64,000 nucleotides of DNA. Origin: Lathyrus oleraceus (taxonomy: Eukaryota > Streptophyta > Magnoliopsida > Fabales > Fabaceae). Below are positions 12,301 to 22,086 of the stretch, piece after piece. The position numbers and the translations under genes were made by a program. Positions within the stretch are counted from its first letter, which is position 1. The number at the start of each line of letters is the position of its first letter. The stretch is from NCBI RefSeq assembly GCF_024323335.1, contig NC_066583.1, forward strand, positions 364,539,877 through 364,603,876, read 5' to 3'. The notes under the pieces are model-generated. The model searched no databases. It was not told the DNA's origin and was given only the letters and a program-made list of their open reading frames with translations.

Positions 12301-14624
12301 CACATGTTTCATAAAGATCTTTCAATGCTGAGCTTAGTGATGCTTTCACTTTTTGAAAATAGTGGTGTATCCATGAAGATATGATGAGATAAAGTTTGAT
12401 GTTTGAAAATGTTTCCTGTGATTTCTTGTTGTGTAGTTCAAATTAATGAAAATAGGGTTTGGATTGTTGTTGTATGATGTTTGATGATTACAATGGTATG
12501 CTCAATTGACATTTTTGGGGAGAAATTAAGAAATTCGAATTTGGGGATGATGATGAACATAAACCCTAGTTTCCCAACTTATTTTTCCAGAATTTTTCAC
12601 ATTCACACGTGCATGGCCTCTTTCAACTCACCAACCAATGAAAACATTTCATTTTGTGCCCAAAACGACTGTGTTTGGTTAAGTGAATCAGAGAATTACA
12701 AAAATGCCATTTTCTCAATATAAATTCAATTAATTTCTTCACTTTGATTACCAATCTTCCAAAATTCATAACTTGCTCATTTTTGATCCAATTTGAATGG
12801 GATTTTTTGCATTGTCTTCATCATGATCTCTACTCTTTTATCATTATTTTTCCAGAATTTTTGGATGAGTGGTTTTTAATTGGCCTTAGGGTTTGTGACA
12901 TGTGACCAAATTTTGTACACTTTGCCAAATCAATTGTGAAATGATGAGAATGTATCCAATGGTTCCCAAATTTTTTGTGCTTAAACTAGACACATTCATG
13001 GTGATTTTGGTGTAGAGTTTGTGAATTTATCATTTGTGGTTTGTGAGTTATGATTTTTTGAATTAGGGTGTGACAATTTGTGTCACACCATTGATGTCCA
13101 ATTTCATGATTTTCATTACCATGCTTCCTTACATCCAAATGACCCCAAATTTTGCATGAACCTACTCTTGTATGTCTAGTTCACATGTGAATTTTCTTGG
13201 ATTTATTTGAGCTATTTTCCATTTGTTTGAGATTTTCTCCCCTTCCTAGTCAATTGTTGACTTTGTGTGACAAATGTTCCCATTTCATTTGTGAAATTCT
13301 CATACTTTATTAGATGGACATGAAATTTGACATGTGATAATTAGACATCTCAAGCTTTGCATTGGTGTTAATCTCATTCATTTCTCTTCTGTTTTCAATT
13401 TGATATGATTTTTTGAAGTTGACCCATGTTTGTTGACCTTCATTATGCATGCTTAAATTTGGTTTGACTTTCTGATTTTAATTGACTGCCTTCCTCTCAT
13501 CAAAATGCCATGAAATTTGACATGCTTGCCATGCTAGATGTTAGGATTGAATGTGATTTATTTGGTGATTTTTGGAAAATGTTTAGATTGCTTTTGATGC
13601 AAGTCTTTTTGTTGACTTCTGTGAGCTTCTGTTTACCATGCTTTGACCTAAACGGCTCATGAAATGATGATAGTGATTGATACGGATGTGAACCCAATTG
13701 GTTGTGTTGCTTGAATGTTTAAACTTGACTTTGATTGGATATCCTTTGCTGTTTTGACTTTCTCATTCACTTTTGACCCTAGGCTTGCCCTAGAGGTCCT
13801 GTTACTCACCTTTGAGCTTGTGTTTTCAGGTTGACCATCAAATGGCCATTGAGACCAATTCTTTTGATTAAGCTTGCTCAAGTATCATTGTCTAACCTCT
13901 TTGTTTTGTAGGTGGCTTGGCTCACATGCCTTAAGCCCTGTGCCTTGCACATCCATGTGCCTCCAATTAACTGTTGGTGTCTGTTTCTGTTTGTTTTGTT
14001 TGAAGTTGCATACTAACATCTGCTTGACTGTTTCAGGTACTTTAGTTGCTTTTAGTTCCTTGTGAACTTTTTCTTTGCTTTGCTTGTATAAGCAATTTGC
14101 ATTGAGGTATGTCTCTTTGTCTTCATGTAGTCTGGAAGACCTGGCCTGTTACTTGGCCAGGCAACTGTCTGAAGTCCTCCTTAAGAGGCAATGTTTGTGA
14201 CTGTTTACTTTTGTCCTTGCATAGAGTCAAAGACCTCCTAAGTGAAGAGGCAATTGGTGGAAGGTAGGGATATGCAATCTATCCCCCACTATTCAGTGTG
14301 TCATCTGCTTTGCTCACACCACTGTGTTGATGCATTGCAGGTACAAACCCAAGATCTTGTGCAATTGCACAGTTGAGTCAGTTTTAAATGTGTAGAAGGG
14401 TTCCCACTTTCTGAACCCACACATTCTTGTCTTGAGCTCTCCCAGGCCAGGGACAAGAGCTGTGAGGTCTCATCCTCACTTCATCCTTTCATCTGCTTCA
14501 CCTTAGCCCCTCAATGGCAAGGTTAAGAGCAACATTCACCCATTCCAGAGGTTTGTTTGTCGAGGTTGATATGACCCCTTGACTAAAACCTAACCCTTGT
14601 TTGAGCCACTTGTTTGTGTATAGC

Positions 14625-14835
14625 GTGTGCTATCTGTGCTTGTAGGATTGTTTGACTTGCTTCCTGTGCAAGATAGGATTGTTTGACTTGCTTCCTGTGC
14701 AAGTTAGGATAGTTTGACTTGCTTCCTGTGCAAGTTAGGATTAGTTTAGACTTGCTTCCTGTGCAAGTTAGGTTTTGCTTGGCTTGCTCCCTGTGCAAGT
14801 TAAGTGTGTGTGTGGTTTGCTTCCTGTGTGAGCCA
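14625..14835 (+). repeat. LTR minisatellite with CTTGC/GCAAG hairpin units
   Basis: Five to six imperfect units of about 30-37 bp, each with CTTGCTTCCTGTGCAAG (stem CTTGC/GCAAG, loop TTCCTGT) followed by TTAGGAT-like spacer. Present at the same place in the 3' LTR (about 33810-34020). Confidence 0.85.
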
Positions 14836-14904
14836 TGCTTAGGATAGGTTGGCCCTTGTGCCATTTAGCTAGAAACCTTAACTTAGGGATGATTTGCATG
14901 ATAA

Positions 14905-15190
14905 CATCTAGGCTCGAGTCGTAGTCTCCCTAGTTGTGTCTCCCTCTGTTATCTGGTTAGGCTAGGTCCTTTATCCCTGCGTAGGGGAACTACATCGCCC
15001 TGATCTTCATACCAGATGAAGTATGTAGGCAGGAGATTGAGCTGATCTCTCCGCCGCCCTTTCTTTCTTTTGTGTGTGTTGTCTGACAGTTGCTAGGCTC
15101 GAGTGCCTGACTCCTTAGCAATCTGTTGTCTGTTTGTTTGTGTGTGTGCTTGACAGTTATAGGCTCGAGTCCCCGACTCCTTATTAACTT
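14905..15190 (+). repeat. Three hairpin modules around CTCGAGT in the Ogre LTR
   Basis: Three spaced copies share the core GGCTCGAGT followed about 10 bases later by a CTCC or CTCCC tract, enclosed by different complementary arms: CTAGG/CCTAG (about 14910-14936), TTGCTA/TAGCAA (about 15091-15122), and a less perfect TTATAGG/CCTTATTAA (about 15157-15188). Repeated in the 3' LTR. Confidence 0.6.
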
Positions 15191-15502
15191 GTTGTGTTGT
15201 TGTGTGCTTGGAAGCTGATGTAAGTCCATCGAGTGGCATTTGGGTTCCAGTGTGCGTGTGTTTGGTTCGGATGCTGATGTAAGTCCAGTGATTGGCATTC
15301 GGACTCCACGTTTGCCTGTGTCTTGTTTGTCTGTGCGCGTGTCAGCCGAGCTACGAATGCTCTGATTCTTCTCTCGTCCGAGAAGATACGTATGCATAGG
15401 ATGCGATATCCTAGCGAGCATGTGTCGTTTCCCTAGTCCGAACTACTTCGACTCTGATGTCTATGCCTGATAGACTAAGTAGGCCCAGGATGCGACATCC
15501 TG
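15005..15502 (+). repeat. Two-hairpin modules with TACGTAGGCA-like linker and GCGAC loop
   Basis: Module A: CTTCAT/ATGAAG (15005-15021) then TATGTAGGCA and an imperfect hairpin. Module B: TCTTCTC/GAGAAGA (15367-15386), linker TACGTATGCA, then TAGGAT-GCGAT-ATCCTA (15397-15413). Module C: GTCTAT/ATAGAC (15459-15475), linker TAAGTAGGCC, then CAGGAT-GCGAC-ATCCTG (15486-15502). Two further modules lie in the LTR of the second element at 54025-54068 and 54121-54163. Function unknown. Confidence 0.75.
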
Positions 15503-15605
15503 CCGAGTCAGTTTCAGTCAGTTTCTTTTGTCTCTTTTCAGCCAGTGTGTGTGAGTATTTGAGCAGTGTTTAGCAACCAATTTTCCTTCCTTTTGTGCGT
15601 GGATC

Positions 15606-15621
15606 CCGTAGAGTACTACGG
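15606..15621 (+). repeat. CCGTAG-AGTA-CTACGG hairpin near LTR 3' end
   Basis: A perfect 6-bp stem closes the tetraloop AGTA, followed by GGATGCGTAGGGGTGC. The same loop with different complementary arms occurs at the equivalent place in two other LTRs (54259-54274; minus strand 36406-36419). The 3' LTR copy is at 34790-34805. Confidence 0.8.
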
Positions 15622-15810
15622 ATGCGTAGGGGTGCTAATACCTTCCCTTCGCATAACCGACTCCCGAACCCATACTCTTTGGTCGCGAGACCATGTTCTT
15701 TCCCAGGTTTACTCTGAGCGTTTCCTTTCCCTCTTTTGGGATAAATAACGCACGGTGGCGGCTCTGTTGTTTCTTTCTTTTCCCGCCGGTTTTTCGCGCG
15801 ATGCGACAGC

Positions 15811-15829
15811 TGGCGACTCTGCTGGGGAC
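15811..15829 (+). promoter_or_regulatory. Primer binding site of the Ogre element
   Basis: TGGCGACTCTGCTGGGGAC, two bases after the LTR, is where minus-strand DNA synthesis would be primed. Ogre elements are described as using tRNA-Arg; the match to a particular tRNA is from memory. The identical 19-mer follows the LTR of the second element at 54495. Confidence 0.85.
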
Positions 15830-16664
15830 AATAGAGAAGTTGACCTATGCTGGTCCATCTTCCCTGAGCGAGTCTCTCCTAGCGCTCTCTAGGTTAGGGT
15901 TTTGGTTGCTTTGTGCTGTGTTTATTAATTGCATTCATTATTTATTGTTTGCATTCATTATTTACTGTTTGAATTCATTGTCTATTGTTTGCATTTATGT
16001 TTGCATTAATGTTTGCATTTATTCATCTGTTCACCTGGCTGGTTGTTTGTTTCTCTCTGTGTGGGGGGGAAGAGTCAGTTGAGGTAAAAGGTCCAATACC
16101 CAGACCATGAGTGCAATCTAGGATACCTAGGAATAGAGTGATTCATGGGAAGCGGGTGGTATGGCGCCACTTAGCGGAACATTGATATCACGAGCAGTTC
16201 AGACCCTGGTAGGATGCTGTCGTTACATACTTCGGGTGTGTATATGACAGTATTCTGCGAAAGGTTATTTATGCTGCGTTTCTCTCGACCTTACCCTGGC
16301 CTAGACTACACCCGTGAGTGGGGAGGGAATGATCATTATTACAGGTACCGTTGGTGACTCGGTTCTGTTGGTGACTTGGTTCTGTTGGTGACTCTAGTTC
16401 AGACAACAGTTTTCGGTTGACCTTAAGTTGGATTTATGTTCTGATTTTGACTGAAGCTTCGACCTAGTGATCAGAGATTGCACAACCAGCCAGCCGTGTC
16501 TGCATCATGTGCATCATAGCATATTTATTTTTCAAAAGAAACGCATTGAAAAAAATATATAAAAAAAATCAATCAAAAAAAAAAGAAAAAAAAGAAGAAA
16601 AAAAACTAATCTCTGCATGCATATCATTTCTCAGGTACATTCCTGAGCTTGTCTACTGATAGAG
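15830..16664 (+). other. Ogre 5' leader
   Basis: Non-coding leader of about 840 bases between PBS and ORF1. It contains three 17-18-bp direct repeats of GTTGGTGACTYGGTTCT (about 16349-16400) and an A-rich tract (about 16545-16605) shortly before the ORF1 start. The packaging signal would be expected here; none is recognisable by eye. Confidence 0.7.
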
Positions 16665-18305
16665 ATGGCGACAGTTCCCGAGTTGAAGCGGAAGACCTGT
16701 TCCTACAGTTTCCACCGTGAGCCGTTGACTCCGCTAGTTGAGTTGGGTAGCCTCGTGACAGACGATCGACTGAAGAGTTTTGTTGGGCGGTACGGAGACA
16801 TCTTGACAGTATTGAAGACAGTAGTGGATCCAGTGCCTCTGCAAACACTACTTCAGTTTTATGACCCAGAGCTCAGATGCTTCACTTTCCAAGATTACCA
16901 GTTAGCACCTACTCTCGAGGAGTATTCTATCCTGTTGAGTATCCCTATTCAGCATCAGACTCCCTTCTTGGACGTTCCAAAGGAGGTCGACTTCAGATTG
17001 ATTGCCAGAGCTCTCCGGTTGAGTGTTGAGGAGGTCGGTAAGAATTGGAAACCCTGTGGGGAAGTTGTAGGTCTGCCATTGAAGTTCCTGTTGAGAGTAG
17101 CCAGAGTTGAAGCAGAAAAGGGGAATTGGGAAGTTTTTCACGCACAGTTAGCTGCCATGATCTATGGTATCATCCTATTTCCCAGTATGCCAAACTTTAT
17201 TGACTTCACTGCTATCAGCATTTTCATCAGAGGGAATCCAATCCCTACTCTTCTAGCAGATACTTACTATGCCATTCACAGCAGGCATGGTAAGGGAGGA
17301 GCCATCAGGTGTTGCCTACCTCTTCTGTTCAAATGGTTCATGTCTCTTCTGCCAGCCAGTGGACCATTTGTGGATACCCAGAGCACTCTTAAGTGGACTC
17401 AGAGGGTCATGTCGCTTACTTCCTACGACATCAGGTGGCAATCGTACCGGATGGATGTGAAGGATGTCATCATAAGTTGTGGTGAATTCCGGGGCGTGCC
17501 ACTCATAGGGACCAAAGGTTGCATCAATTACAACCCAGTTCTTTCTCTTCGCCAGCTAGGGTTTGTTATGAGCGAAAGACCGCTCGAAGCAGAGATAGCT
17601 GAGAGTTTTTGTTTTGAGAAGAAGGATGACCCTGTTAGGTTGGAGCAGATAGGGAGAGCCTGGAGAGATGTGGGAGTGAAGGATGGATCCGTCTTGGGGA
17701 AGAAGTTTGCCGTTGCTATGCCCGATTACACTGATTGGGTCAAGAAGAGAGTGGAAACTTTGTTGTTACCCTATGATAGGATGGAGCCGTTGCAGGAGCA
17801 ACCACCTTTGATCCTTGCTGATAGTGTGTCTGCTGAACACTATAAGCAAGCCCTAATGGAGAACCGCCGTTTGAGAGAGAAGGAGCAAGACGCTCAGATG
17901 GAGTTGTACAAAGCCAAAGCTGATAGGTTGAACTTGGCTCATCAACTCAGAGGAGTGCGAGAAGAAGATGCTAGCAGACTGAGAAGCAAGAAGAGATCCT
18001 ACGAGGAGGTGGAGAGTATGTTAGATGCAGAACACCGGGAGCGCTTGAGGCTGCAGAGGGCTGAAGCCAGTTATCAGAAGAAGATCAGAGACTTGGAGAA
18101 GCAACTCAGAGATAAAGATACCCAGTTGAAGAAGGAAGTAGACTTGAGACAAGCATCAGAGAACCACCTTGGAGGAGAAGTCTTAGAGCTTAGAAGACAG
18201 TTGAAGGAGAAGATTACCCCTCTACCAGATTGTGCAGAATGCTCACTGTTGATCGACCAGTGCCATTACCTGAAGACCCTCATTCCGGAAGACCGTCTGT
18301 CTTAG
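16665..18305 (+). CDS. Ogre ORF1 protein (extra ORF upstream of gag)
   Basis: Intact 546-residue frame. The N-terminal two thirds contains FYDPELRCFTFQDYQLAPTL (about residues 65-84), YGIILFPSM, IRGNPIPTLLADTYYAIH and GGAIRCCLPLLFKWF, matching what is annotated in legumes as DUF7745 or plant-mobile-domain-like protein. Roughly residues 375-520 are charged and heptad-like, predicting a coiled coil. ORF1 is characteristic of the Ogre group and its function is unknown; there is no enzyme motif. The second element carries a decayed homologue at 55413-56864. The start is chosen at the first ATG, just before the conserved part. The PMD-like family resemblance is recalled, not computed. Confidence 0.85.
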   Translation: MATVPELKRKTCSYSFHREPLTPLVELGSLVTDDRLKSFVGRYGDILTVLKTVVDPVPLQTLLQFYDPELRCFTFQDYQLAPTLEEYSILLSIPIQHQTPFLDVPKEVDFRLIARALRLSVEEVGKNWKPCGEVVGLPLKFLLRVARVEAEKGNWEVFHAQLAAMIYGIILFPSMPNFIDFTAISIFIRGNPIPTLLADTYYAIHSRHGKGGAIRCCLPLLFKWFMSLLPASGPFVDTQSTLKWTQRVMSLTSYDIRWQSYRMDVKDVIISCGEFRGVPLIGTKGCINYNPVLSLRQLGFVMSERPLEAEIAESFCFEKKDDPVRLEQIGRAWRDVGVKDGSVLGKKFAVAMPDYTDWVKKRVETLLLPYDRMEPLQEQPPLILADSVSAEHYKQALMENRRLREKEQDAQMELYKAKADRLNLAHQLRGVREEDASRLRSKKRSYEEVESMLDAEHRERLRLQRAEASYQKKIRDLEKQLRDKDTQLKKEVDLRQASENHLGGEVLELRRQLKEKITPLPDCAECSLLIDQCHYLKTLIPEDRLS

Positions 18306-18762
18306 TTTGTATCTCTGATTGTATTTTGTTGAGAATCACCTCCAGGCTTGTTGGATGGGATTCATTTGCGTGTAAGCCGTCTCTTGGATCTTTTTGTTGA
18401 GAATCACCTCCAGGCTTGTTGGATGGGATTCTTTTTCTTTGTACGTTGTTTATCCAGATATTCTGTTGACATTGGTTGTATGCCTTTTTACCCTTATGTA
18501 TATATAAGGATGTCAGCATTTCCTTGTATCTGTTTGTTCTCTTGTTGCTGCAGGTTGCCATCTTTTCAGGATGGGTCAGGCTCTTTGAATGCCTGAGAAA
18601 TGAGCATATCATGTGCATCATACGCATCATTAGCATCATACTCATATCATTTTGCATAACAGGTGTCCTTGATCGTGACTTCTCACTCTTGGTTCCTGTT
18701 CAGGCAGGATAGCTGATCAACGTCCGCACCGCTACTCAACAAGACTGAATCAACAGAGAAGT
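18306..18762 (+). other. ORF1-gag spacer with 68-bp direct repeat
   Basis: Non-coding. TTGTTGAGAATCACCTCCAG occurs twice, starting near 18328 and 18396, as part of a 68-bp direct duplication. How gag is translated from an mRNA with ORF1 upstream is not evident; splicing or a separate transcript is possible. Confidence 0.7.
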
Positions 18763-20697
18763 ATGGATCAATTTCAAGCTGAGTTGGCTGAGATGAAGGC
18801 AAGCATGGCCCAGTTTATGAATATGATGCAAGGGGTTGCGCAAGGTCAAGAAGAACTTCGAGCTATGGTTCAGAGACAAGAGGCTGCAAATCCACCGGTC
18901 AACCATGCTCCGCCAGAGGGAGGCCCGGTCAATGATAACAATATTGCTGCTGCTGTACCCGTCAACAACTATGCTGTAGGTGATGAGTTGGGGGGTATTC
19001 GAATCAACGGTCAACCTATTGTTCCAGATACCGCTAATGCCAGAGTAGTCCGTGCTCCGGCCCGTAATCCTGCTACGATTGTTGACAGACAAGAGGATAT
19101 GTTCTCTCTGCTCAGTGAAGACGAAGACGTTCTGGGAAGGGTTAATGAGAGAGATCGCAAAGTTGAAGCTCTTGCTGAGAAGATCCGTGCTATGGAAAGT
19201 CAGAATTCTCTCGGTTTTGATGTTACTAATATGGGGTTGGTAGAAGGTTTGAGAATCCCTCACAAGTTCAAAGCACCGTCCTTCGACAAATACAACGGTA
19301 CTTCTTGCCCTCGCACCCATGTGCAGGCTTATTATCGAAAAATCTCTGCGTATACCGATGATGAAAAGATGTGGATGTATTTTTTCCAAGACAGTCTATC
19401 TGGGGCTTCTTTGGACTGGTACATGGAATTGAAGAGAGATTCGATCCGATGCTGGAGAGATCTGGGTGAGGCCTTCTTGAGGCAGTACAAACACAACATG
19501 GACATGGCGCCGAGCCGGACTCAGCTGCAGAGTCTTTGTCAGAAATCCAATGAGAGCTTCAAGGAGTATGCCCAGAGGTGGCGTGAACTGGCTGCTAGAG
19601 TTCAACCCCCTATGCTGGAAAGGGAGTTGACAGATATGTTCATCAGTACTCTTCAAGGTGTGTTTATGGACCGTATGGGGAGCTGCCCATTCGGTAGTTT
19701 TTCTGATGTTGTCATTTGTGGAGAAAGGACTGAGAGTTTGATTAAAACTGGGAAGATTCAAGATGCTGGTTCCTCTTCTTCTAGGAAGCCGTTTGTTGGG
19801 GCACCTCGTCGAAGAGAGGGTGAAACTAATGCTGTTCAACACCGCAGAGATCAGAACAGAATTGAATACCGTCAAGCTGCTGCAGTAACCATTCCGACAC
19901 CTCAACCTCGTCAGCAACAACAACAAAGAGTTCAACAACCGCAACAACAACAACAACAGCAACGTCCTTATCAACCTAGGCAGAAGTTACAGGCTGATAG
20001 AAAATTTGATCCTCTGCCTATGTCTTACGCAGAGCTACTACCCGAACTACTCAGGTTGGGGATGATTGAGTTGCGAACAATGGCTCCGCCTACCGTATTG
20101 CCTCCTGGATACGACGCCAACGCCCGTTGTGACTTTCACTCTGGGGCACCAGGCCACCATACTGAGAAGTGTCGAGCTCTCCAGCACAAGGTTCAAGATT
20201 TGATCGATGCCAAGGCAATCAACTTCGCTCCAGTGCCTAATGTCGTAAACAACCCTATGCCTCAGCATAGTGGGCATAGAGTGAACAACATTGAAGGGAA
20301 AGAAGCTGAAGATCTGGTTGTTAATGTTGATGATGTTCAGACTTCTCTGCTAGTTGTGAAGGGCCGTCTGCTGAATGGGGGTGTCTACCCGGGCTGTGAT
20401 GAAGATTGTTTGGGCTGTGCAGAATCTGAGAATGGTTGTGACCAGTTAAGGGTCGGTATCCAGGGTATGATGGATGAGGGTTGTTTGCAATTCAGTAGGG
20501 CTGTAAAGGATCGTGGGACAGCGTCAACTATCACCATTTACTTTAAACCGTCTGAAGAACGTGGACAAAGGGTCGTCGGTGCACCTGCAGCAAATGGTAC
20601 CCCAGTTACCATTCCCGTGCCTGTAACCATCAGTGTTCCAACTACTACCGTGGCGTCTGGAAGAAGGGTTGTTGAGAATAGTAAAGCCGTGCCGTAG
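18763..20697 (+). CDS. gag: Ogre Gag, ended by a single in-frame TAG
   Basis: Capsid/nucleocapsid precursor that would form the virus-like particle around the element RNA. 644 residues to the stop. An N-terminal coiled-coil-like stretch (MDQFQAELAEMKASMAQFMN) precedes the retrotransposon gag domain: APSFDKYNGTSCPRTHVQAY near 168, MYFFQDSLSGASLDWYM near 206, FKEYAQRWRELAARVQPPML near 266. A Gln-rich tract lies at about 385-405, and a zinc-knuckle-like CDFHSGAPGHHTEKC near 455. The TAG at 20695-20697 is followed by open frame in the same phase to the protease stop, so gag and protease were one frame. The second element has Trp at the aligned position (AIPWHYRG), which points to a point mutation here. 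A programmed readthrough is possible but less likely. Confidence 0.9.
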   Translation: MDQFQAELAEMKASMAQFMNMMQGVAQGQEELRAMVQRQEAANPPVNHAPPEGGPVNDNNIAAAVPVNNYAVGDELGGIRINGQPIVPDTANARVVRAPARNPATIVDRQEDMFSLLSEDEDVLGRVNERDRKVEALAEKIRAMESQNSLGFDVTNMGLVEGLRIPHKFKAPSFDKYNGTSCPRTHVQAYYRKISAYTDDEKMWMYFFQDSLSGASLDWYMELKRDSIRCWRDLGEAFLRQYKHNMDMAPSRTQLQSLCQKSNESFKEYAQRWRELAARVQPPMLERELTDMFISTLQGVFMDRMGSCPFGSFSDVVICGERTESLIKTGKIQDAGSSSSRKPFVGAPRRREGETNAVQHRRDQNRIEYRQAAAVTIPTPQPRQQQQQRVQQPQQQQQQQRPYQPRQKLQADRKFDPLPMSYAELLPELLRLGMIELRTMAPPTVLPPGYDANARCDFHSGAPGHHTEKCRALQHKVQDLIDAKAINFAPVPNVVNNPMPQHSGHRVNNIEGKEAEDLVVNVDDVQTSLLVVKGRLLNGGVYPGCDEDCLGCAESENGCDQLRVGIQGMMDEGCLQFSRAVKDRGTASTITIYFKPSEERGQRVVGAPAANGTPVTIPVPVTISVPTTTVASGRRVVENSKAVP

Positions 20698-22086
20698 AAG
20701 TATGATAATGCTCACCGCAATTACAGAAGGGCTGAAAGTCAGACAAGACCAGCGAATCAAACTCCAGTGACAATTGGTTTACCGAATAGAGTTCCTGCAA
20801 CTGTTGGTCCGGCTGTGGATAATGTAGGGGGTCCAGGAGGTTTTACCAGAAGCGGTCGTCTGTTCGCACCACAGCCTTTGAGGGACAATAATGCTGAGGC
20901 TCTTGCCAGAGCAAAGGGTAAACAAGCTGTGGTTGAGGAAGAACCTGTCCAGAAGGAGGCGCCCGAGGGGTCATTTGAGAAGGACGTGGAGGAGTTCATG
21001 AAGATAATCAAGAAAAGTGACTACAAGATTGTAGACCAGTTGAATCAAACTCCGTCCAAGATTTCTATACTTTCACTGTTGATGTGCTCTGAGGCACACC
21101 GTAATGCCTTGCTGAAGATGTTGAATCTGGCTTACGTGCCTCAGGAAATTTCTGTCAATCAACTGGAGGGTGTGATGGCCAATGTGAGCACCCGACACGG
21201 TGTGGGTTTCACCAACCTGGACTTACCGCCTGAAGGACGAAACCATAACAAAGCCTTGCACATCACCATGGAGTGCAAGGGGGCAGTGTTGTCTCATGTA
21301 TTGGTAGACACCGGGTCATCGCTGAATGTGTTGCCTAAGCAGATTCTGAGGAAGATTGATGCAGAAGGGTTTGTGCTTAATCCCAGTGACCTGATTGTTC
21401 GTGCTTTCGACGGCTCCAAACGTTCTGTGTGTGGGGAAGTTACCTTGCCTGTGAAGATAGGTCCTGAGGTTTTTGATATCATCTTCTATGTTATGGACAT
21501 CCAGCCCGCCTATAGTTGTTTGTTGGGGCGTCCATGGATTCATGCAGTAGGGGCAGTCTCGTCGACTCTCCATCAAAAGCTCAGGTATGTCTGGAACGGT
21601 CAGATTGTGACTGTGTGCGGTGAAGAAGAGATCCTGGTGAGTCATCTATCCTCGTTCAAGTATGTTGAGGTGGATGGCGAGATCCACGAAACCTTATGCC
21701 AGGCGTTTGAGACTGTGGCTCTTGAGAAAGTGGCGTACGCTGAGCAGAGGAAGCCAGGTGTTTCAATCACTTCTTACAAGCAGGCTAAGGAGGTTGTTGA
21801 TTCTGGCAAAGCTGAAGGCTGGGGCAAGATGGTGGATTTGCCGGTTAAAGAAGACAAATTTGGTGTTGGTTATGAGCCTCTCCGAGCAGAGCAGAATGGT
21901 CAAGCGGGTCCAAGTACCTTTACCAGCGCCGGGCTGATGAATCATGGCGACGTCTCTGCAACCGGTAGTGAAGACTGTGACAGCGATTGCGATTTGGACA
22001 ACTGGGTTCGCCCGTGTGCACCAGGGGGGTCTATCAACAACTGGACGGCTGAAGAAGTGGTTCAAGTTACTCTTCTGACAGAGTAA
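20698..22086 (+). CDS. pro: Ogre protease region (same frame as gag)
   Basis: Aspartic protease that would mature the polyprotein. Continues the gag frame after the TAG (first ATG at 20767). Landmarks: GGFTRSGRLFAPQPL, SDYKIVDQLNQTPSKISILS, the catalytic VDTGSSLNVLP (near nt 21304), GRPWIHAVGAVSSTLHQKL, and EDKFGVGYEPL near the end. The frame would stop with TAA at 22084-22086, but a GTAATT donor at 22083 would remove that stop. The active site is intact, unlike the DTCSS of the second element. Confidence 0.9.
   Translation, partial: KYDNAHRNYRRAESQTRPANQTPVTIGLPNRVPATVGPAVDNVGGPGGFTRSGRLFAPQPLRDNNAEALARAKGKQAVVEEEPVQKEAPEGSFEKDVEEFMKIIKKSDYKIVDQLNQTPSKISILSLLMCSEAHRNALLKMLNLAYVPQEISVNQLEGVMANVSTRHGVGFTNLDLPPEGRNHNKALHITMECKGAVLSHVLVDTGSSLNVLPKQILRKIDAEGFVLNPSDLIVRAFDGSKRSVCGEVTLPVKIGPEVFDIIFYVMDIQPAYSCLLGRPWIHAVGAVSSTLHQKLRYVWNGQIVTVCGEEEILVSHLSSFKYVEVDGEIHETLCQAFETVALEKVAYAEQRKPGVSITSYKQAKEVVDSGKAEGWGKMVDLPVKEDKFGVGYEPLRAEQNGQAGPSTFTSAGLMNHGDVSATGSEDCDSDCDLDNWVRPCAPGGSINNWTAEEVVQVTLLTE

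Larger units (their letters stand above)
9314..15808 (+). repeat. Ogre 5' LTR (6495 bp)
   Basis: Direct copy of 28499-34992. Begins TG, ends CA. The first 5 kb is rich in short gene-like frames with no family resemblance. The last kilobase holds hairpin-rich motifs. The terminal stretch CTAATACCTTCCCTTCGC followed by ATAACCGACTCCCGAACC is conserved in the other Ogre-like LTRs of this window (around 54281 and, reversed, around 36360-36400). It should carry the promoter and the polyadenylation region; I could not place either with confidence. Confidence 0.96.

Noticed and set aside
14990..15421. 143-codon minus-strand frame in the Ogre LTR
   Set aside because: Present only because the duplicated LTRs are the same sequence; crosses hairpin modules and has no known domain.
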